DNA from: BJGN01 sp041159865
GTDB lineage: Bacteria; Bacteroidota; Bacteroidia; Chitinophagales; Saprospiraceae
DNA: 42,313 nucleotides
NCBI GenBank assembly: GCA_041159865.1
Contig: JBEAXK010000105.1
Coordinates: 1 to 42,313 of the forward strand
Direction: 5' to 3'
Shown here: positions 33,827 through 42,313 of the stretch, piece after piece
Layout of the letters: every line of letters begins with the position of its first letter
Numbering within the stretch: the stretch's first letter is position 1
Program-made: the position numbers and the translations under genes
The notes under the pieces: model-generated
The model's database searches: none
Told to the model about the DNA's origin: nothing
Seen by the model: only the letters and a program-made list of their open reading frames with translations

Positions 33827-33859
33827 AAGTAATACCTTTTAAAAGTATTATTACTTTTG
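33827..33859 (+). promoter_or_regulatory. -7 element with overlapping inverted repeat upstream of the methyltransferase gene
   Basis: TACTTTTG (33852-33859) matches TAnnTTTG and ends 18 bp before the ATG. Overlapping it, AAGTAATA (33827-33834) pairs with TATTACTT (33849-33856), and the spacer contains the perfect palindrome CTTTTAAAAG (33836-33845). The arrangement looks like an operator placed over a promoter. There is no TTG 19 bases upstream of the -7 element. Confidence 0.45.
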
Positions 33860-33877
33860 TATTTTAAAATTAATTTT

Positions 33878-34672
33878 ATGTACGATTTCCATACGAATAA
33901 GCCTTGGTATTTTGAGATGCAATTCAAAAATGCTAAAGATTTTGTTATTCCATTTATCGAACAGAGATTTCAAATAAATAAAAATATTCATGTTTTGGAG
34001 GTTGGATGTGCTGAAGGGGGTGTACTTAAGGCATTTCTTGAAAAGGGATGTACTGGAGTTGGCGTTGAACTTGAAGAAGGTAGATTGAAACTGGCGGAAC
34101 AGTTTTTAGAAAAGGAATTGGGTGAAGGGAAAGTAAAATTAATAAATAAAAATATATACGACCCATCATTTGAAATAGAATTTAGAAACCAATTTGACTT
34201 GATTATACTCAAGGATGTCATTGAACATATACCTAATCAGGAAAAAATTTTACAGGAATTTAAAAAATTTTTGAGGCCAGGTGGGAAAATATTTTTTGGA
34301 TTTCCACCTTGGTATATGCCTTTTGGCGGTCACCAGCAAATTTGTAAAAGCATTCTTTCAAAAGTTCCCTATTTTCATTTGCTGCCTATGAATTTGTATA
34401 AAAAAATTCTTACATTTTTTAAGGAATACGTACCCGCATTCGTAGAAATAAAAGAAACCGGAATCTCAACGAATCGATTTGAGCGAATCGTTAAAGAAAC
34501 CGGTTACCAGGTTATTTTAGACACTCACTTTTTAATAAATCCGATTTATAAATTTAAATTTGGTTTGACCCCTTTTAAACAAATCGGGCTAATAAAAGCA
34601 GTACCTCACCTCAGAGACTTTTTTACAACATGTGTCTATTACTTAATAGAACAAAGGGAAATAAAACATTAA
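33878..34672 (+). CDS. class I SAM-dependent methyltransferase
   Basis: A 264-residue protein with the Rossmann SAM-binding core. Motif I is VLEVGCAEGGVLKAFLEKG, motif II ends GVGVELEEGRL, and DLIILKDVIEHIPNQEKILQ gives motifs IV/V, followed by LRPGGKIFFGFPPWYMPFGGH. The post-motif FPPWYMPFGGHQQ segment and the C-terminal half, with its aromatic and basic residues, recall methyltransferases placed near glycan genes, but no substrate can be assigned. The frame extends to a TTG at 33857; the ATG at 33878 starts MYDFHTNKPWYF and is preferred, being just after the -7 element. Its TAA stop overlaps the convergent clpB stop by 4 bases. Confidence 0.8.
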   Translation: MYDFHTNKPWYFEMQFKNAKDFVIPFIEQRFQINKNIHVLEVGCAEGGVLKAFLEKGCTGVGVELEEGRLKLAEQFLEKELGEGKVKLINKNIYDPSFEIEFRNQFDLIILKDVIEHIPNQEKILQEFKKFLRPGGKIFFGFPPWYMPFGGHQQICKSILSKVPYFHLLPMNLYKKILTFFKEYVPAFVEIKETGISTNRFERIVKETGYQVILDTHFLINPIYKFKFGLTPFKQIGLIKAVPHLRDFFTTCVYYLIEQREIKH

Positions 34673-37323
34673 TCTTCCGTTTCTAGCACTTCTTCAGTTG
34701 GTAATTCAATGGGTTCGAATGGTTCCTTGCTAAAAAGTAAGCCTTTACTGTCTGCATCTATATAAACGGTATCGCCGAAGGAAAAGGTTCCGTCTAAAAT
34801 CTGTCTGGACAACTCATTAATCACCTCTTTTTGAAGGACTCTTTTCAAGGGTCTTGCTCCATATTGAGGGTCATACCCAAGATTAGTTAAAAATCCTTTC
34901 GCTTTTCCACTTATTTTTAACAAAATACCTTGTTTCGCAAGCATTTTTTGGGTGCCTTTAAGCAATAAATCGAGGACTTTATAAATTTCAATCTTGTCAA
35001 GAGGCAAGAACATTATCTGGTCGTCAATCCTGTTTAAGAACTCAGGCCTCATATTCTCTTTAAGCATATTAAATACTTCCGCTTTCGTAGTTTCTAGTAC
35101 CTCTGTTCTATGTTTGTCGCCCATCTCCGCCAAATCCTCAAAATTTTCTAATATATTTTCAGAACCAATATTAGAAGTCATGATAATAATGGTATTTTTA
35201 AAATTGGCTACTCTACCTTTATTATCCGTTAATCTTCCATCATCCAAAACCTGAAGAAGGATATTAAAGGTATCGGGGTGTGCTTTTTCAATTTCGTCGA
35301 GCAAAATGATAGAGTAGGGACGGCGTCTTACCGCTTCGGTCAATTGTCCGCCTTCGTCATATCCTACATATCCTGGAGGTGCACCCACCAAACGAGAAAC
35401 GGTGTGTTTTTCCTGATATTCGCTCATGTCAATTCTGGTCATCGCCTTTTCATCATTGAAAAGTACTTCTGCAAGCGTTTTGGCTAGTTCTGTTTTACCA
35501 ACCCCGGTTGGACCCAGGAAAATAAAGGAACCGATAGGTCTTTCAGCATCCTGGAGACCGGCTCTACTTCTTCTGATGGCATCAGCAACTGCCGCCACAG
35601 CCTCGTGTTGTCCTATTAATCTTGAACCAATTTCATCTTCCAGGCGAAGGAGTTTATCCTTTTCACTTTGGGTCATTTTATCTACTGGAATACCTGTCCA
35701 TTTTGAGACTACCTGGGCAATATCGCTGGAGGTAACTTTCTCATTTGTGAACCTGTTTTCTTCGGGTAATTTACTCAATTTTTCTTCCGCTACTCGCAGC
35801 ATAACCTGTTGTTCCTGCATTTCGCCGTATCGAATTTTTGCTACCTTTTCATATTCACTGTTCCTTTCTGCTTTTTCTGCTTCATTTTCTAATTCCTCCA
35901 GCCGCTTTCTTATGGTCTGTATGGTATCGATAATTTCTTTTTCACTTTTCCATCCAGCCACTAGAGAATCTCTTTTTTCTCTTGCCTGTGCTATTTGTTC
36001 CTCAATATTGACCAGAAGCTTGTCATTTTTTTCTCTTTTAACTACTTCTCTTTCAATTTCAAGCTGACGAACCTTTCTATCCCATTCGTCAATTTCTTCA
36101 GGTAGAGAATCGAGTTCAAGCCTTAGTTTTGCTGCTGCTTCATCAATTAAATCAATTGCTTTGTCGGGTAATTGTCTATCGCTTATGTAACGGTGTGAGA
36201 GTTCTACTGCGGCTACAATCGCTTCATCCATAATCTGGATTTTATGATATACCTCATATCTTTCTTGTAATCCTCTAAGGATACTAATGCTATCTTCGAC
36301 AGAAGGTTCGTCGATAACAACCGTTTGAAAACGACGAACTAAAGCTTTATCTTTTTCGAAATATTTCTGATATTCATCGAGCGTAGTGGCACCAATGGTT
36401 CTTAATTCACCTCTTGCTAAAGCAGGTTTCAGGATATTGGCCGCATCCATAGCGCCTTGACCTCCACCAGCTCCAATTAAAGTATGAATCTCATCAATAA
36501 AAAGAATTATTTCGCCTTTAGCCTCCGTAACATCTTCGATAACCCCCTTTAATCTCTCTTCGAATTCCCCTTTATATTTAGCACCAGCGATGAGGGCAGA
36601 AATATCGAGGGAGAAAATTTTCTTTGTTTTCAAGTTTTCAGGTACATCTCCTTTTACAATTCGCCAGGCGATACCCTCTACGATAGCGGTTTTTCCAACA
36701 CCCGCTTCACCAATCAGAATAGGATTATTTTTCTTTCTTCTGGAAAGAATATGTAATACTCTTCTTATTTCTTCATCTCGGCCTATGATGGGATCTAATT
36801 TTCCATTTTCAGCTCTTTCGTTAAGATTTTGGGCATATTTTCCTAAAGCATTGTAACTATCTTCAGTATGTTGATCAGACACTTTTCTGCCTTTCCGTAA
36901 TTCCTGAATGGCACTTTTCAGATTAGCCTCTGTCATGCCTAAATCTTTTAGAATCCTTGCACCTTTGTCATCTCCCAGAACAATGGCTAACAGCATTAGT
37001 TCCAATGAAATAAAGGAATCTCCAAAAGAAGTTAACATACCTTTGGCCTTACTTAAGGCTTTGTTTGCATCATTAGTAAGGTATTGTTGGTCTGTACCAC
37101 TAATCTTAGGATATTCTTTAAAGGTTTCTTCTGTTTTTCTTTTAAGCAGAGGTACATTAATACCTGATTTTTCCAAAAGGAATTGACTGAGACTCTCATC
37201 TGTATCCATGATACCCCTGATAAGGTGCACTGTATCAACTTGTTGATGGCTAAGTTCCGAAGCAATTTGTTGTGCCTTTTGAATCGCTTCCTGAGCTTTC
37301 GCCGTGAAATTATCGTAAGTCAT
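34669..37323 (-). CDS. clpB: ATP-dependent chaperone ClpB
   Basis: ClpB is the cytoplasmic hexameric disaggregase that works with DnaK to rescue aggregated proteins. The 884-residue protein has the N-terminal Clp repeat domain (about 1-145), the first AAA+ module with Walker A GEAGVGKT (205-212) and Walker B LFIDEIH, the coiled-coil middle domain (about 400-520, rich in Glu/Lys/Arg), and a second AAA+ module with GPTGVGKT and LLDEIEKAH. No ClpP-binding IGF-type loop was noted, consistent with ClpB and against ClpA/C. No CIRCE-type repeat is seen upstream; the 138-bp leader region contains GCGTCAACGC (37428-37437), of unknown role. Confidence 0.97.
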   Translation of the reverse strand: MTYDNFTAKAQEAIQKAQQIASELSHQQVDTVHLIRGIMDTDESLSQFLLEKSGINVPLLKRKTEETFKEYPKISGTDQQYLTNDANKALSKAKGMLTSFGDSFISLELMLLAIVLGDDKGARILKDLGMTEANLKSAIQELRKGRKVSDQHTEDSYNALGKYAQNLNERAENGKLDPIIGRDEEIRRVLHILSRRKKNNPILIGEAGVGKTAIVEGIAWRIVKGDVPENLKTKKIFSLDISALIAGAKYKGEFEERLKGVIEDVTEAKGEIILFIDEIHTLIGAGGGQGAMDAANILKPALARGELRTIGATTLDEYQKYFEKDKALVRRFQTVVIDEPSVEDSISILRGLQERYEVYHKIQIMDEAIVAAVELSHRYISDRQLPDKAIDLIDEAAAKLRLELDSLPEEIDEWDRKVRQLEIEREVVKREKNDKLLVNIEEQIAQAREKRDSLVAGWKSEKEIIDTIQTIRKRLEELENEAEKAERNSEYEKVAKIRYGEMQEQQVMLRVAEEKLSKLPEENRFTNEKVTSSDIAQVVSKWTGIPVDKMTQSEKDKLLRLEDEIGSRLIGQHEAVAAVADAIRRSRAGLQDAERPIGSFIFLGPTGVGKTELAKTLAEVLFNDEKAMTRIDMSEYQEKHTVSRLVGAPPGYVGYDEGGQLTEAVRRRPYSIILLDEIEKAHPDTFNILLQVLDDGRLTDNKGRVANFKNTIIIMTSNIGSENILENFEDLAEMGDKHRTEVLETTKAEVFNMLKENMRPEFLNRIDDQIMFLPLDKIEIYKVLDLLLKGTQKMLAKQGILLKISGKAKGFLTNLGYDPQYGARPLKRVLQKEVINELSRQILDGTFSFGDTVYIDADSKGLLFSKEPFEPIELPTEEVLETED

Positions 37324-37461
37324 GATTCAAAATTTGATGGGTTACATAATTATTTTACCATACCCTATCAAAAGGCAGCCCAATTCTATTTTCGGAAAAA
37401 TAGTCAGATAGTACTGTCTTTTTGTCAGCGTCAACGCAATAATTCAGCCAATTTTACCTCC

Positions 37462-39894
37462 TTAGGGTCTGATAATTTTTTCTGGTCTGTTTTTAACTTG
37501 TTTTTCGAGCCAGGAGCTTGTTTCATATAACATGTGCAAAATGGATTCTTTGGCCTGATAACCGTGACTTTCGTGCGGCAGGAAAACAAGTTTAGCCGTA
37601 GCACCATGTCCTTTTAATGCAGCATAAAAGCGCTCACTTTGAATGGGAAAAGTTCCGGAGTTATTGTCGGCTTCTCCATGGATAAGCAAAATGGGTTCCT
37701 TTATTTTATCTGCATAATTGAAAGGCGACATTTTAAAATATACTTCTGGTGCCTCCCAATAGGTTCTCTCCTCAGCTTGAAATCCAAAAGGAGTCAAGGT
37801 TCTATTGTATGCACCGCTTCTGGCTACGCCTGCTGCAAATAAATCGGTGTGTGCAAGTAGATTTGCTGTCATGAATGCACCGTAAGAGTGTCCGCCAACA
37901 GCAATTCTTTTTCTATCCGTGACACCCATATCTACTAATTTATTAATTGCTGCTTCTGCATTCATGGTTAATTGATTAACAAAAGCATCATTAGGTTCTT
38001 TATCATTTTCAGCTAAAATAGGCATGCTGAAATTATCCAGAACAGCATATCCCTGGGTTACCCAATAAATAGGGGATCCCCAGTTGGGTCTGGAAAACTG
38101 ATAGGGTGAGCCCGTCACCTGACTGGCGGCATCGGCACTTTTAAATTCACGAGGGTATGCCCACATAAAGGTGGGTAAGGGGCCATCTTTTTCTTTTTGG
38201 TAGCCTTTCGGCAAATATAAAGTTCCGGTTAATTCTAATCCATCGGTACGTTTATATTTTACTAATTCCTTTTGAATACCCTGAAGGGCAATAAATGGAT
38301 TAGGAAATTGAGTCAATGGAGTTAATTTACCTGTTTTCCAGCTTTTTAAATAATAATTGGCAGGTGTCTCAGCATTTTCCCGAGATAACAAAACAAGACC
38401 ATTTGTAGCATCTATAATATCGATGGCATTTTCAAACCAAGGGGCGGAAGATTCCCATAATCTGGTTTTTTTCCTGGTTTGTAGCGAATAACTATCTAAA
38501 AAGGGTTTGTAACCTTCCGAAGTGTTTCCAAGACCAGCCAAAAATAAGGTTTGATTAGCCCCAGTGAGAAGTACGTTTCTTCCGAAGGTATTTTTGGTGA
38601 GTTGAAAATTTCCAGGATCAGTGGATCGGTCTTCATATTGCCTGTCAAACAGGGTATCCAGTTTTTGCAAGGGACTACCAGGAGACCAGCGAGTGGTGAT
38701 TTCTCTTCTGTCTTTCCACCATCTTTCTGTGAAGATAGCTAAGGCATCATTTCCCCATAAAACACCTCTGAAACGATAGGTAAATCCTGGACCTGGCACA
38801 GGATTTCCAGAAAATGGCGCATCCCAGGTGTGCAATCTATCTCTGACAGGAGCTGGTTTTTTAGGATTTCCTTCATCCTGAGCCTCTACCCAATAAAGAG
38901 ATGCTGGTTTATCTGGCCTCCAGGTTATATCTCTTGGACCCATTGGAACCGCATCAAAACCAACTGGAACGTCTTCGGCCAAAGATAATTCGGCAACCGT
39001 TTTTATAAAATTACCTTCAGGATTATATAATGCCACCGTTTGTCCGAATCCATTGTAGGGAATTAAATAACTAAAGGGTTTCCTCAAGGTAGTAAGTAGG
39101 ACAAAATTTCCATCAGGTGATATAGTAAACTCTGAGATCAAATCGGGTGTGCTAAAAAGCGTTTTTTCACCTGTTACTACATCTATTTTATAAAGTTGTA
39201 CCGTCATGTAATAGGAAAAGGCAACCTCATCTTTTGGATTCTTTAATAAATCCTGATAAGTTCTGGAAGGAGCTACTTTACCTTCATTAGCTTGTATAGT
39301 TGGACCAGTTGGCACTGGATTGTCCGCAGGTGGCAAAGGATTTGAAGCAACTCTCAGCTTACAAATTAACTTTCCAGTGCTTCCAATCCATTGAAAAGGT
39401 GACCCTCCAGCAACATCATTTAAAACGGGTTCTGTCAGTTTCGTCGCTTTAAAATCGCTTAAACTCACAACCCAAAGTTCAATGCCTGTTGAAACGGTAT
39501 GAGTCAAGGCAACATATTTTCCGTCGGGAGACCAGCTTAAATCACCTGCGTTAAGTTCTTTTGGTAATCCTGTGATTTGAATTTTTTCCTGATTATTGAT
39601 ACGCAATAACTCAATGCCTGTATAGCCTGAAACTCTGCTTCCACCATGAATAGAAGGATTAATCCTTAATCCGGCTAAGCGTAATTCGGGTTGAGCCAAC
39701 TCGGCAATAGATGGATACCCCGGCTGTGCCAAAAGCAATAAAAATTTTCCGTCAGGACTTAATCGTACCGCAGGTGTCAATGGGGCTTCAACTAAGTCTT
39801 GAATCTGCTTTGGCGGCTTTTGATAACCTGCATCCTGTGCAATTAGCGGAAAAATGAATAAAAGGAGTAATCCAGAAAGTATCCAGTTGCGCAT
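37462..39894 (-). CDS. secreted S9 peptidase, chloroplast glutamyl endopeptidase-like
   Basis: An 810-residue exported serine peptidase of the prolyl oligopeptidase family, with signal peptide ending PLIAQ. The triad is Ser670 (GHSYGAFMTANLLAH), Asp743 (HGEADNN) and His777 (HESHGYQ). The segment ARSGAYNRTLTPFGFQ downstream of the serine is strongly reminiscent of plant chloroplast glutamyl endopeptidase (CGEP), and the whole C-terminal domain follows that pattern. Cleavage after Glu is therefore possible, but specificity is inferred from resemblance only. The N-terminal part is a beta-propeller of WSPDGKYVAL-type blades. It lies 138 bp upstream of clpB in the same direction; the protein is exported, so the proximity need not be functional. 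Confidence 0.88.
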   Translation of the reverse strand: MRNWILSGLLLLFIFPLIAQDAGYQKPPKQIQDLVEAPLTPAVRLSPDGKFLLLLAQPGYPSIAELAQPELRLAGLRINPSIHGGSRVSGYTGIELLRINNQEKIQITGLPKELNAGDLSWSPDGKYVALTHTVSTGIELWVVSLSDFKATKLTEPVLNDVAGGSPFQWIGSTGKLICKLRVASNPLPPADNPVPTGPTIQANEGKVAPSRTYQDLLKNPKDEVAFSYYMTVQLYKIDVVTGEKTLFSTPDLISEFTISPDGNFVLLTTLRKPFSYLIPYNGFGQTVALYNPEGNFIKTVAELSLAEDVPVGFDAVPMGPRDITWRPDKPASLYWVEAQDEGNPKKPAPVRDRLHTWDAPFSGNPVPGPGFTYRFRGVLWGNDALAIFTERWWKDRREITTRWSPGSPLQKLDTLFDRQYEDRSTDPGNFQLTKNTFGRNVLLTGANQTLFLAGLGNTSEGYKPFLDSYSLQTRKKTRLWESSAPWFENAIDIIDATNGLVLLSRENAETPANYYLKSWKTGKLTPLTQFPNPFIALQGIQKELVKYKRTDGLELTGTLYLPKGYQKEKDGPLPTFMWAYPREFKSADAASQVTGSPYQFSRPNWGSPIYWVTQGYAVLDNFSMPILAENDKEPNDAFVNQLTMNAEAAINKLVDMGVTDRKRIAVGGHSYGAFMTANLLAHTDLFAAGVARSGAYNRTLTPFGFQAEERTYWEAPEVYFKMSPFNYADKIKEPILLIHGEADNNSGTFPIQSERFYAALKGHGATAKLVFLPHESHGYQAKESILHMLYETSSWLEKQVKNRPEKIIRP

Positions 39895-40039
39895 GTTTTG
39901 TTGTTTATAATTTCAAATAAGATAAATAGATTCCGAATGGACAATTTAACATATTATTAAACAAATTACAATAGCTTGTTAGATTAAAATATTATTTGGA
40001 TATATTGGGTCCTGTCCTCATTTAAAAGTTAATGTAAGT

Positions 40040-41095
40040 ATGAGATTGTTAAGGATTGTTTTTACTGCCCTGCTAATTATGGGCTTGTTAACCTGTAAAC
40101 TGGGGAATAAAATGGAGAATCAGATCTCATCTGTTTCCTTTTTTTATTGGAAATCTGACTTTAGTTTGAATAAAAATACAAAGGTTTGGCTGGATTCATT
40201 TCCAGTTAAAAAATTATATGTTCGATTTTTCGATGTTGATTTTGATGCCCAAAAAGGCCCCATGCCGATTGCCACTCTAAAAAATTTGCCTCAAAACTTA
40301 CCCTTTAGGGTGACACCGGTTGTTTTTATTACCAATGAAACTTTTCTAAATATTAGGAAGGAAAATGATTTACAGGATCTCGCGGACAAAGTCGCAGGAA
40401 ATTTAGCGTTATTAGCTAAAAATCAACGAGTCAGTGAATGGTTAATCGATTGTGACTGGAGTGGAAAAACTCGTACTTATTACTTTAAATTTTTAAGTAA
40501 GTTACAAGAGAGAGCTTTTCAAAATAAAATTACTCTCATGGCAACTATTCGGCTCGATCAATATAAAAATTATAAATCGACAGGAGTTCCACCCTTAGAA
40601 AAGGGATTATTGATGGTTTACAATATGGGTGATTTATCGAAATGGGAAACGACCAACAGTATTTTAAATGAGGAAGATGCAGAAATGTATTTAAATAATC
40701 CTGTGCCTTACCCTATTCCCCTGACTTTAGGTCTGCCTTTTTATCAGTGGGGAGTGGTATTCAGAGATCTTAAACTTTACAGACTAATGAATGGATTGGA
40801 TCCAATGGAGTTAACAGATACAGTTCGATTTAAACAAATGGGTGAGAATAGATATGAGATAATAAAAAGCACTTTTTTAAATGGAGCCTATTTATATCAG
40901 GGGGATAAGATCAGGTTGGAAAAAATAGATTCCTCTGCGTTGCTTAAAATGATTAATCTTCTGAAAGGATGGAAAATTGAAAATGAAAACGATGAAATAG
41001 TGTTTTTTCATTTAAATGATAAAATAGTAAATAATTCAAATCAAACTTTTTTCAAAAGATTTAGTCAAAAAGTCAGCGTCAAATACATTAAATAA
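40040..41095 (+). CDS. uncharacterised lipoprotein, TIM-barrel-like (DUF3142-like?)
   Basis: A 351-residue protein with an apparent lipoprotein signal (ALLIMGLLTC, Cys about residue 19). I do not recognise the family with certainty. SVSFFYWKSDFSL near the start, LYVRFFDVDFD, a strand-helix rhythm through the middle and WLIDCDWSGKTRTYYFKFL (about 134-152) suggest a TIM-barrel with an acidic strand end, similar to DUF3142 proteins, which are glycoside-hydrolase-like. TLGLPFYQWGVVF is another barrel-like strand. No catalytic pair is proven. It stands alone, with 144 bp upstream and 111 bp downstream, before hsp20. Confidence 0.6.
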   Translation: MRLLRIVFTALLIMGLLTCKLGNKMENQISSVSFFYWKSDFSLNKNTKVWLDSFPVKKLYVRFFDVDFDAQKGPMPIATLKNLPQNLPFRVTPVVFITNETFLNIRKENDLQDLADKVAGNLALLAKNQRVSEWLIDCDWSGKTRTYYFKFLSKLQERAFQNKITLMATIRLDQYKNYKSTGVPPLEKGLLMVYNMGDLSKWETTNSILNEEDAEMYLNNPVPYPIPLTLGLPFYQWGVVFRDLKLYRLMNGLDPMELTDTVRFKQMGENRYEIIKSTFLNGAYLYQGDKIRLEKIDSSALLKMINLLKGWKIENENDEIVFFHLNDKIVNNSNQTFFKRFSQKVSVKYIK

Positions 41096-41206
41096 GACAA
41101 ATTGACATGTTTAAAATAAAATAAATGCCATTTTGGCGTGAATTTCAGGTTGGAATAAAAAATGTAAAGAAGGAAATATCTTTTAATCATAAAAAAACAT
41201 AATACC

Positions 41207-41647
41207 ATGACAGTTTTAAGTAAGCGTTTTGATCCATTTTTCTCTTTAGCTAATCCATTTTTAGCGGAAGAAATTTTCCAGCCTTTATTTAAATCAAATT
41301 ATTCAAAAGGCACTATTCCAGCGGCCAATATTGTAGAAGAAAAGGATAAATTCCTTGTACAACTAGCTGTTCCAGGATTAAAAAAGGAAGATTTTAAGAT
41401 TGAATTGAAGGAGAAGTTATTGACCATTTCAGTTGAAAAAAGTATTGAAAAAGAGCAGAGTGAGACTCAACCGACCTATAACTTAAAGGAATTTGGATTC
41501 TCCTCTTTCAAGCGTTCTTTTACTTTGCCTGAAACCATTGAACTGGAGGCAATTACAGCTCAATATGAGCAAGGTGTTTTACAGTTGGATATTCCTAAAA
41601 AGGATTCTGCGAAGATTAACACCCACAGGTTAATAGAAATAAACTAA
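41207..41647 (+). CDS. Hsp20/alpha-crystallin small heat-shock protein
   Basis: A 146-residue ATP-independent holdase chaperone of the cytoplasm. The alpha-crystallin domain spans about residues 42-135: FLVQLAVPGLKKEDFKIEL, LLTISVEK, FSSFKRSFTLPE and the consensus end YEQGVLQLDIPK (the A-x-x-x-x-G-V-L type motif). A C-terminal extension with HRLIEIN could supply the I-x-I-type assembly contact. It ends in a strong intrinsic terminator. The upstream region holds a TATCTTTT sequence (41177-41184), one base off the -7 consensus. Confidence 0.93.
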   Translation: MTVLSKRFDPFFSLANPFLAEEIFQPLFKSNYSKGTIPAANIVEEKDKFLVQLAVPGLKKEDFKIELKEKLLTISVEKSIEKEQSETQPTYNLKEFGFSSFKRSFTLPETIELEAITAQYEQGVLQLDIPKKDSAKINTHRLIEIN

Positions 41648-41670
41648 TTTTGGACATACCTTTGGATACA

Positions 41671-41704
41671 GGCGATGAAGCACAAGGCTTTCATCGCCTT
41701 TTTT
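41671..41704 (+). terminator. intrinsic terminator after hsp20
   Basis: GGCGATGAA (41671-41679) and TTCATCGCC (41690-41698) form a 9-bp GC-containing stem with a 10-base loop, followed directly by six T residues. It lies 24 bp after the hsp20 stop. The convergent GH1 gene ends 20 bp further on, so it may also stop read-through from that side. Confidence 0.9.
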
Positions 41705-41723
41705 ATTTTAAAATGTTCAGGTA

Positions 41724-42313
41724 TTAAAATCCATTTTTTTCAATAACCCTTTGATACCAAAAACCACTTTCTTTCATTTTTCTGCTATATGTAACAGGTT
41801 CTATAGAGATTAGTCCAAACTTTTTTGAATAAGCATGTTGCCATTCATAATTATCTGTCAGGCTCCAGGCCATGTATCCTTTTATTGGAATACCCTCTTC
41901 AATAGCTTTATTAATTTCGATTAAATGCTTTTGGTAATAAGCAATTCTAAAAGATTCATCTGTCGTAGCGGTGCCATTTTCAGTTACAATGATGGGTTTA
42001 GAACTTATTTTATGAAGTTTTTGTAAAACAGATCGAATTCCCTGAGGATAAACGACCCATCCCATATCTGTAACAACATCCCCTTTTTTAACAGGGACAG
42101 GACCAAAATTTTTCAAATAGAGGGTGGTATAATAATTTAGTCCAATGAAGTCAAGTGTTCCCTTTACACGTGGGGCAACAGCTCCCCAACCAAGAGGAAA
42201 TGTCCATTTGCCGTCAACGACAGCGTCAAAGAATATCTTATTTGCCCATTTATCGGATAGGTAACTAAGAAATTGTTGCCATCTATTAGATGGGTTAAAG
42301 GGTTGAAAATGCA
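41724..42313 (-). CDS. GH1 beta-glucosidase, 3' part (5' end beyond window)
   Basis: The minus-strand frame stays open from the stop at 41724 to the right edge, giving about 196 residues of the C-terminal part of a glycoside hydrolase family 1 enzyme. Landmarks are LDFIGLNYYT, the nucleophile motif IVTENGTA (the Glu of TENG) and the substrate-aglycone segment GYMAWSLTDNYEWQHAYSKKFG, all typical of GH1. A TTG-initiated piece from 42116 is not the true start, because the upstream codons continue in frame with family sequence (NPSNRWQQF, then PLGWGAVAP, then DFIGLNYYT). Hydrolysis of beta-glucosides or beta-galactosides is expected. Full length in the family is about 450 residues, so more than half lies outside. 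Confidence 0.93.
   Translation of the reverse strand, partial: HFQPFNPSNRWQQFLSYLSDKWANKIFFDAVVDGKWTFPLGWGAVAPRVKGTLDFIGLNYYTTLYLKNFGPVPVKKGDVVTDMGWVVYPQGIRSVLQKLHKISSKPIIVTENGTATTDESFRIAYYQKHLIEINKAIEEGIPIKGYMAWSLTDNYEWQHAYSKKFGLISIEPVTYSRKMKESGFWYQRVIEKNGF

Noticed and set aside
33857..33877. TTG start of the methyltransferase at 33857
   Set aside because: It overlaps the -7 promoter element; the ATG at 33878 begins the conserved-looking protein.
35426..36067. 213-codon plus-strand frame opposite clpB
   Set aside because: Ser-rich translation antisense to a fully conserved clpB; a typical shadow frame.
37406..37419. Near-palindrome AGATAGTACTGTCT upstream of clpB as a heat-shock operator
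   Set aside because: Imperfect symmetry and no resemblance to CIRCE; left unassigned.
41102..41107. TTGACA upstream of hsp20 as an E. coli-type -35 box
   Set aside because: Bacteroidota promoters do not use this element and no matching -10 or -7 sequence is correctly spaced.

Overview
The window looks like a chromosomal segment of a Bacteroidota bacterium, most plausibly a Saprospiria/Chitinophagia-type environmental lineage (the rank below phylum is inference). The phylum call rests on a GldB-like lipoprotein, a single-domain Ppx/GppA protein, an Asp-type MurA, a short DnaE of about 1000 residues, a second NusG-like protein, a bacterial GH3-family synthetase, the tiny ribosomal protein THX, PorT-like and Omp85 barrels, and promoters with the phylum's -7 element TAnnTTTG. 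One copy has the full TTG-N19-TAnnTTTG layout. The DNA is AT-rich and densely coding on both strands. I see no rRNA, tRNA, CRISPR array, insertion sequence or prophage.

Layout. 1-164: imperfect A/C-rich tandem repeat. 165-2610: divergent murA and murB (peptidoglycan precursors). 2649-5905: a ten-Asp-box secreted propeller protein and a small membrane protein. 5922-8915: an orphan short DnaE polymerase. 9305-11059: an Omp85/BamA-like barrel. 11056-18412 (minus): a compact run gldB-like, 2OG-Fe(II) oxygenase, DPP-IV, amino acid permease, xth, outer-membrane barrel. 18480-19337: nadC. 19593-23158: lhgO, WbpE-like aminotransferase, WbpD-like acetyltransferase and NusG-like factor. 23345-24346: TPR protein with a clear promoter. 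24343-27488: tagaturonate reductase plus NTF2-like protein, divergent from a LacI-family regulator, with a LacI-type operator and two other palindromes between them. 27556-33765: lolA-like, GH3, THX, glgA, glgC, ppx/gppA. 33878-34672: methyltransferase. 34669-39894: clpB and a secreted S9 peptidase resembling plant chloroplast glutamyl endopeptidase. 40040-41647: an uncharacterised lipoprotein and Hsp20, with a strong terminator. 41724-end: the 3' part of a GH1 beta-glucosidase.

How it fits together. The DPP-IV/permease run suggests uptake of dipeptides or amino acids after periplasmic proteolysis. The LacI/uxaB locus suggests sugar-controlled hexuronate use. The glgA-glgC-ppx run joins glycogen synthesis to polyphosphate or ppGpp metabolism. 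The most suggestive block is lhgO-wbpE-wbpD-nusG. In the characterised WbpB/E/D route to diacetamido-uronic acid sugars, 2-oxoglutarate is the sacrificial oxidant and 2-hydroxyglutarate is made, so an adjacent 2-hydroxyglutarate oxidase could recycle that by-product.

All calls come from reading the sequence and remembered family motifs. No search or structure prediction was run.
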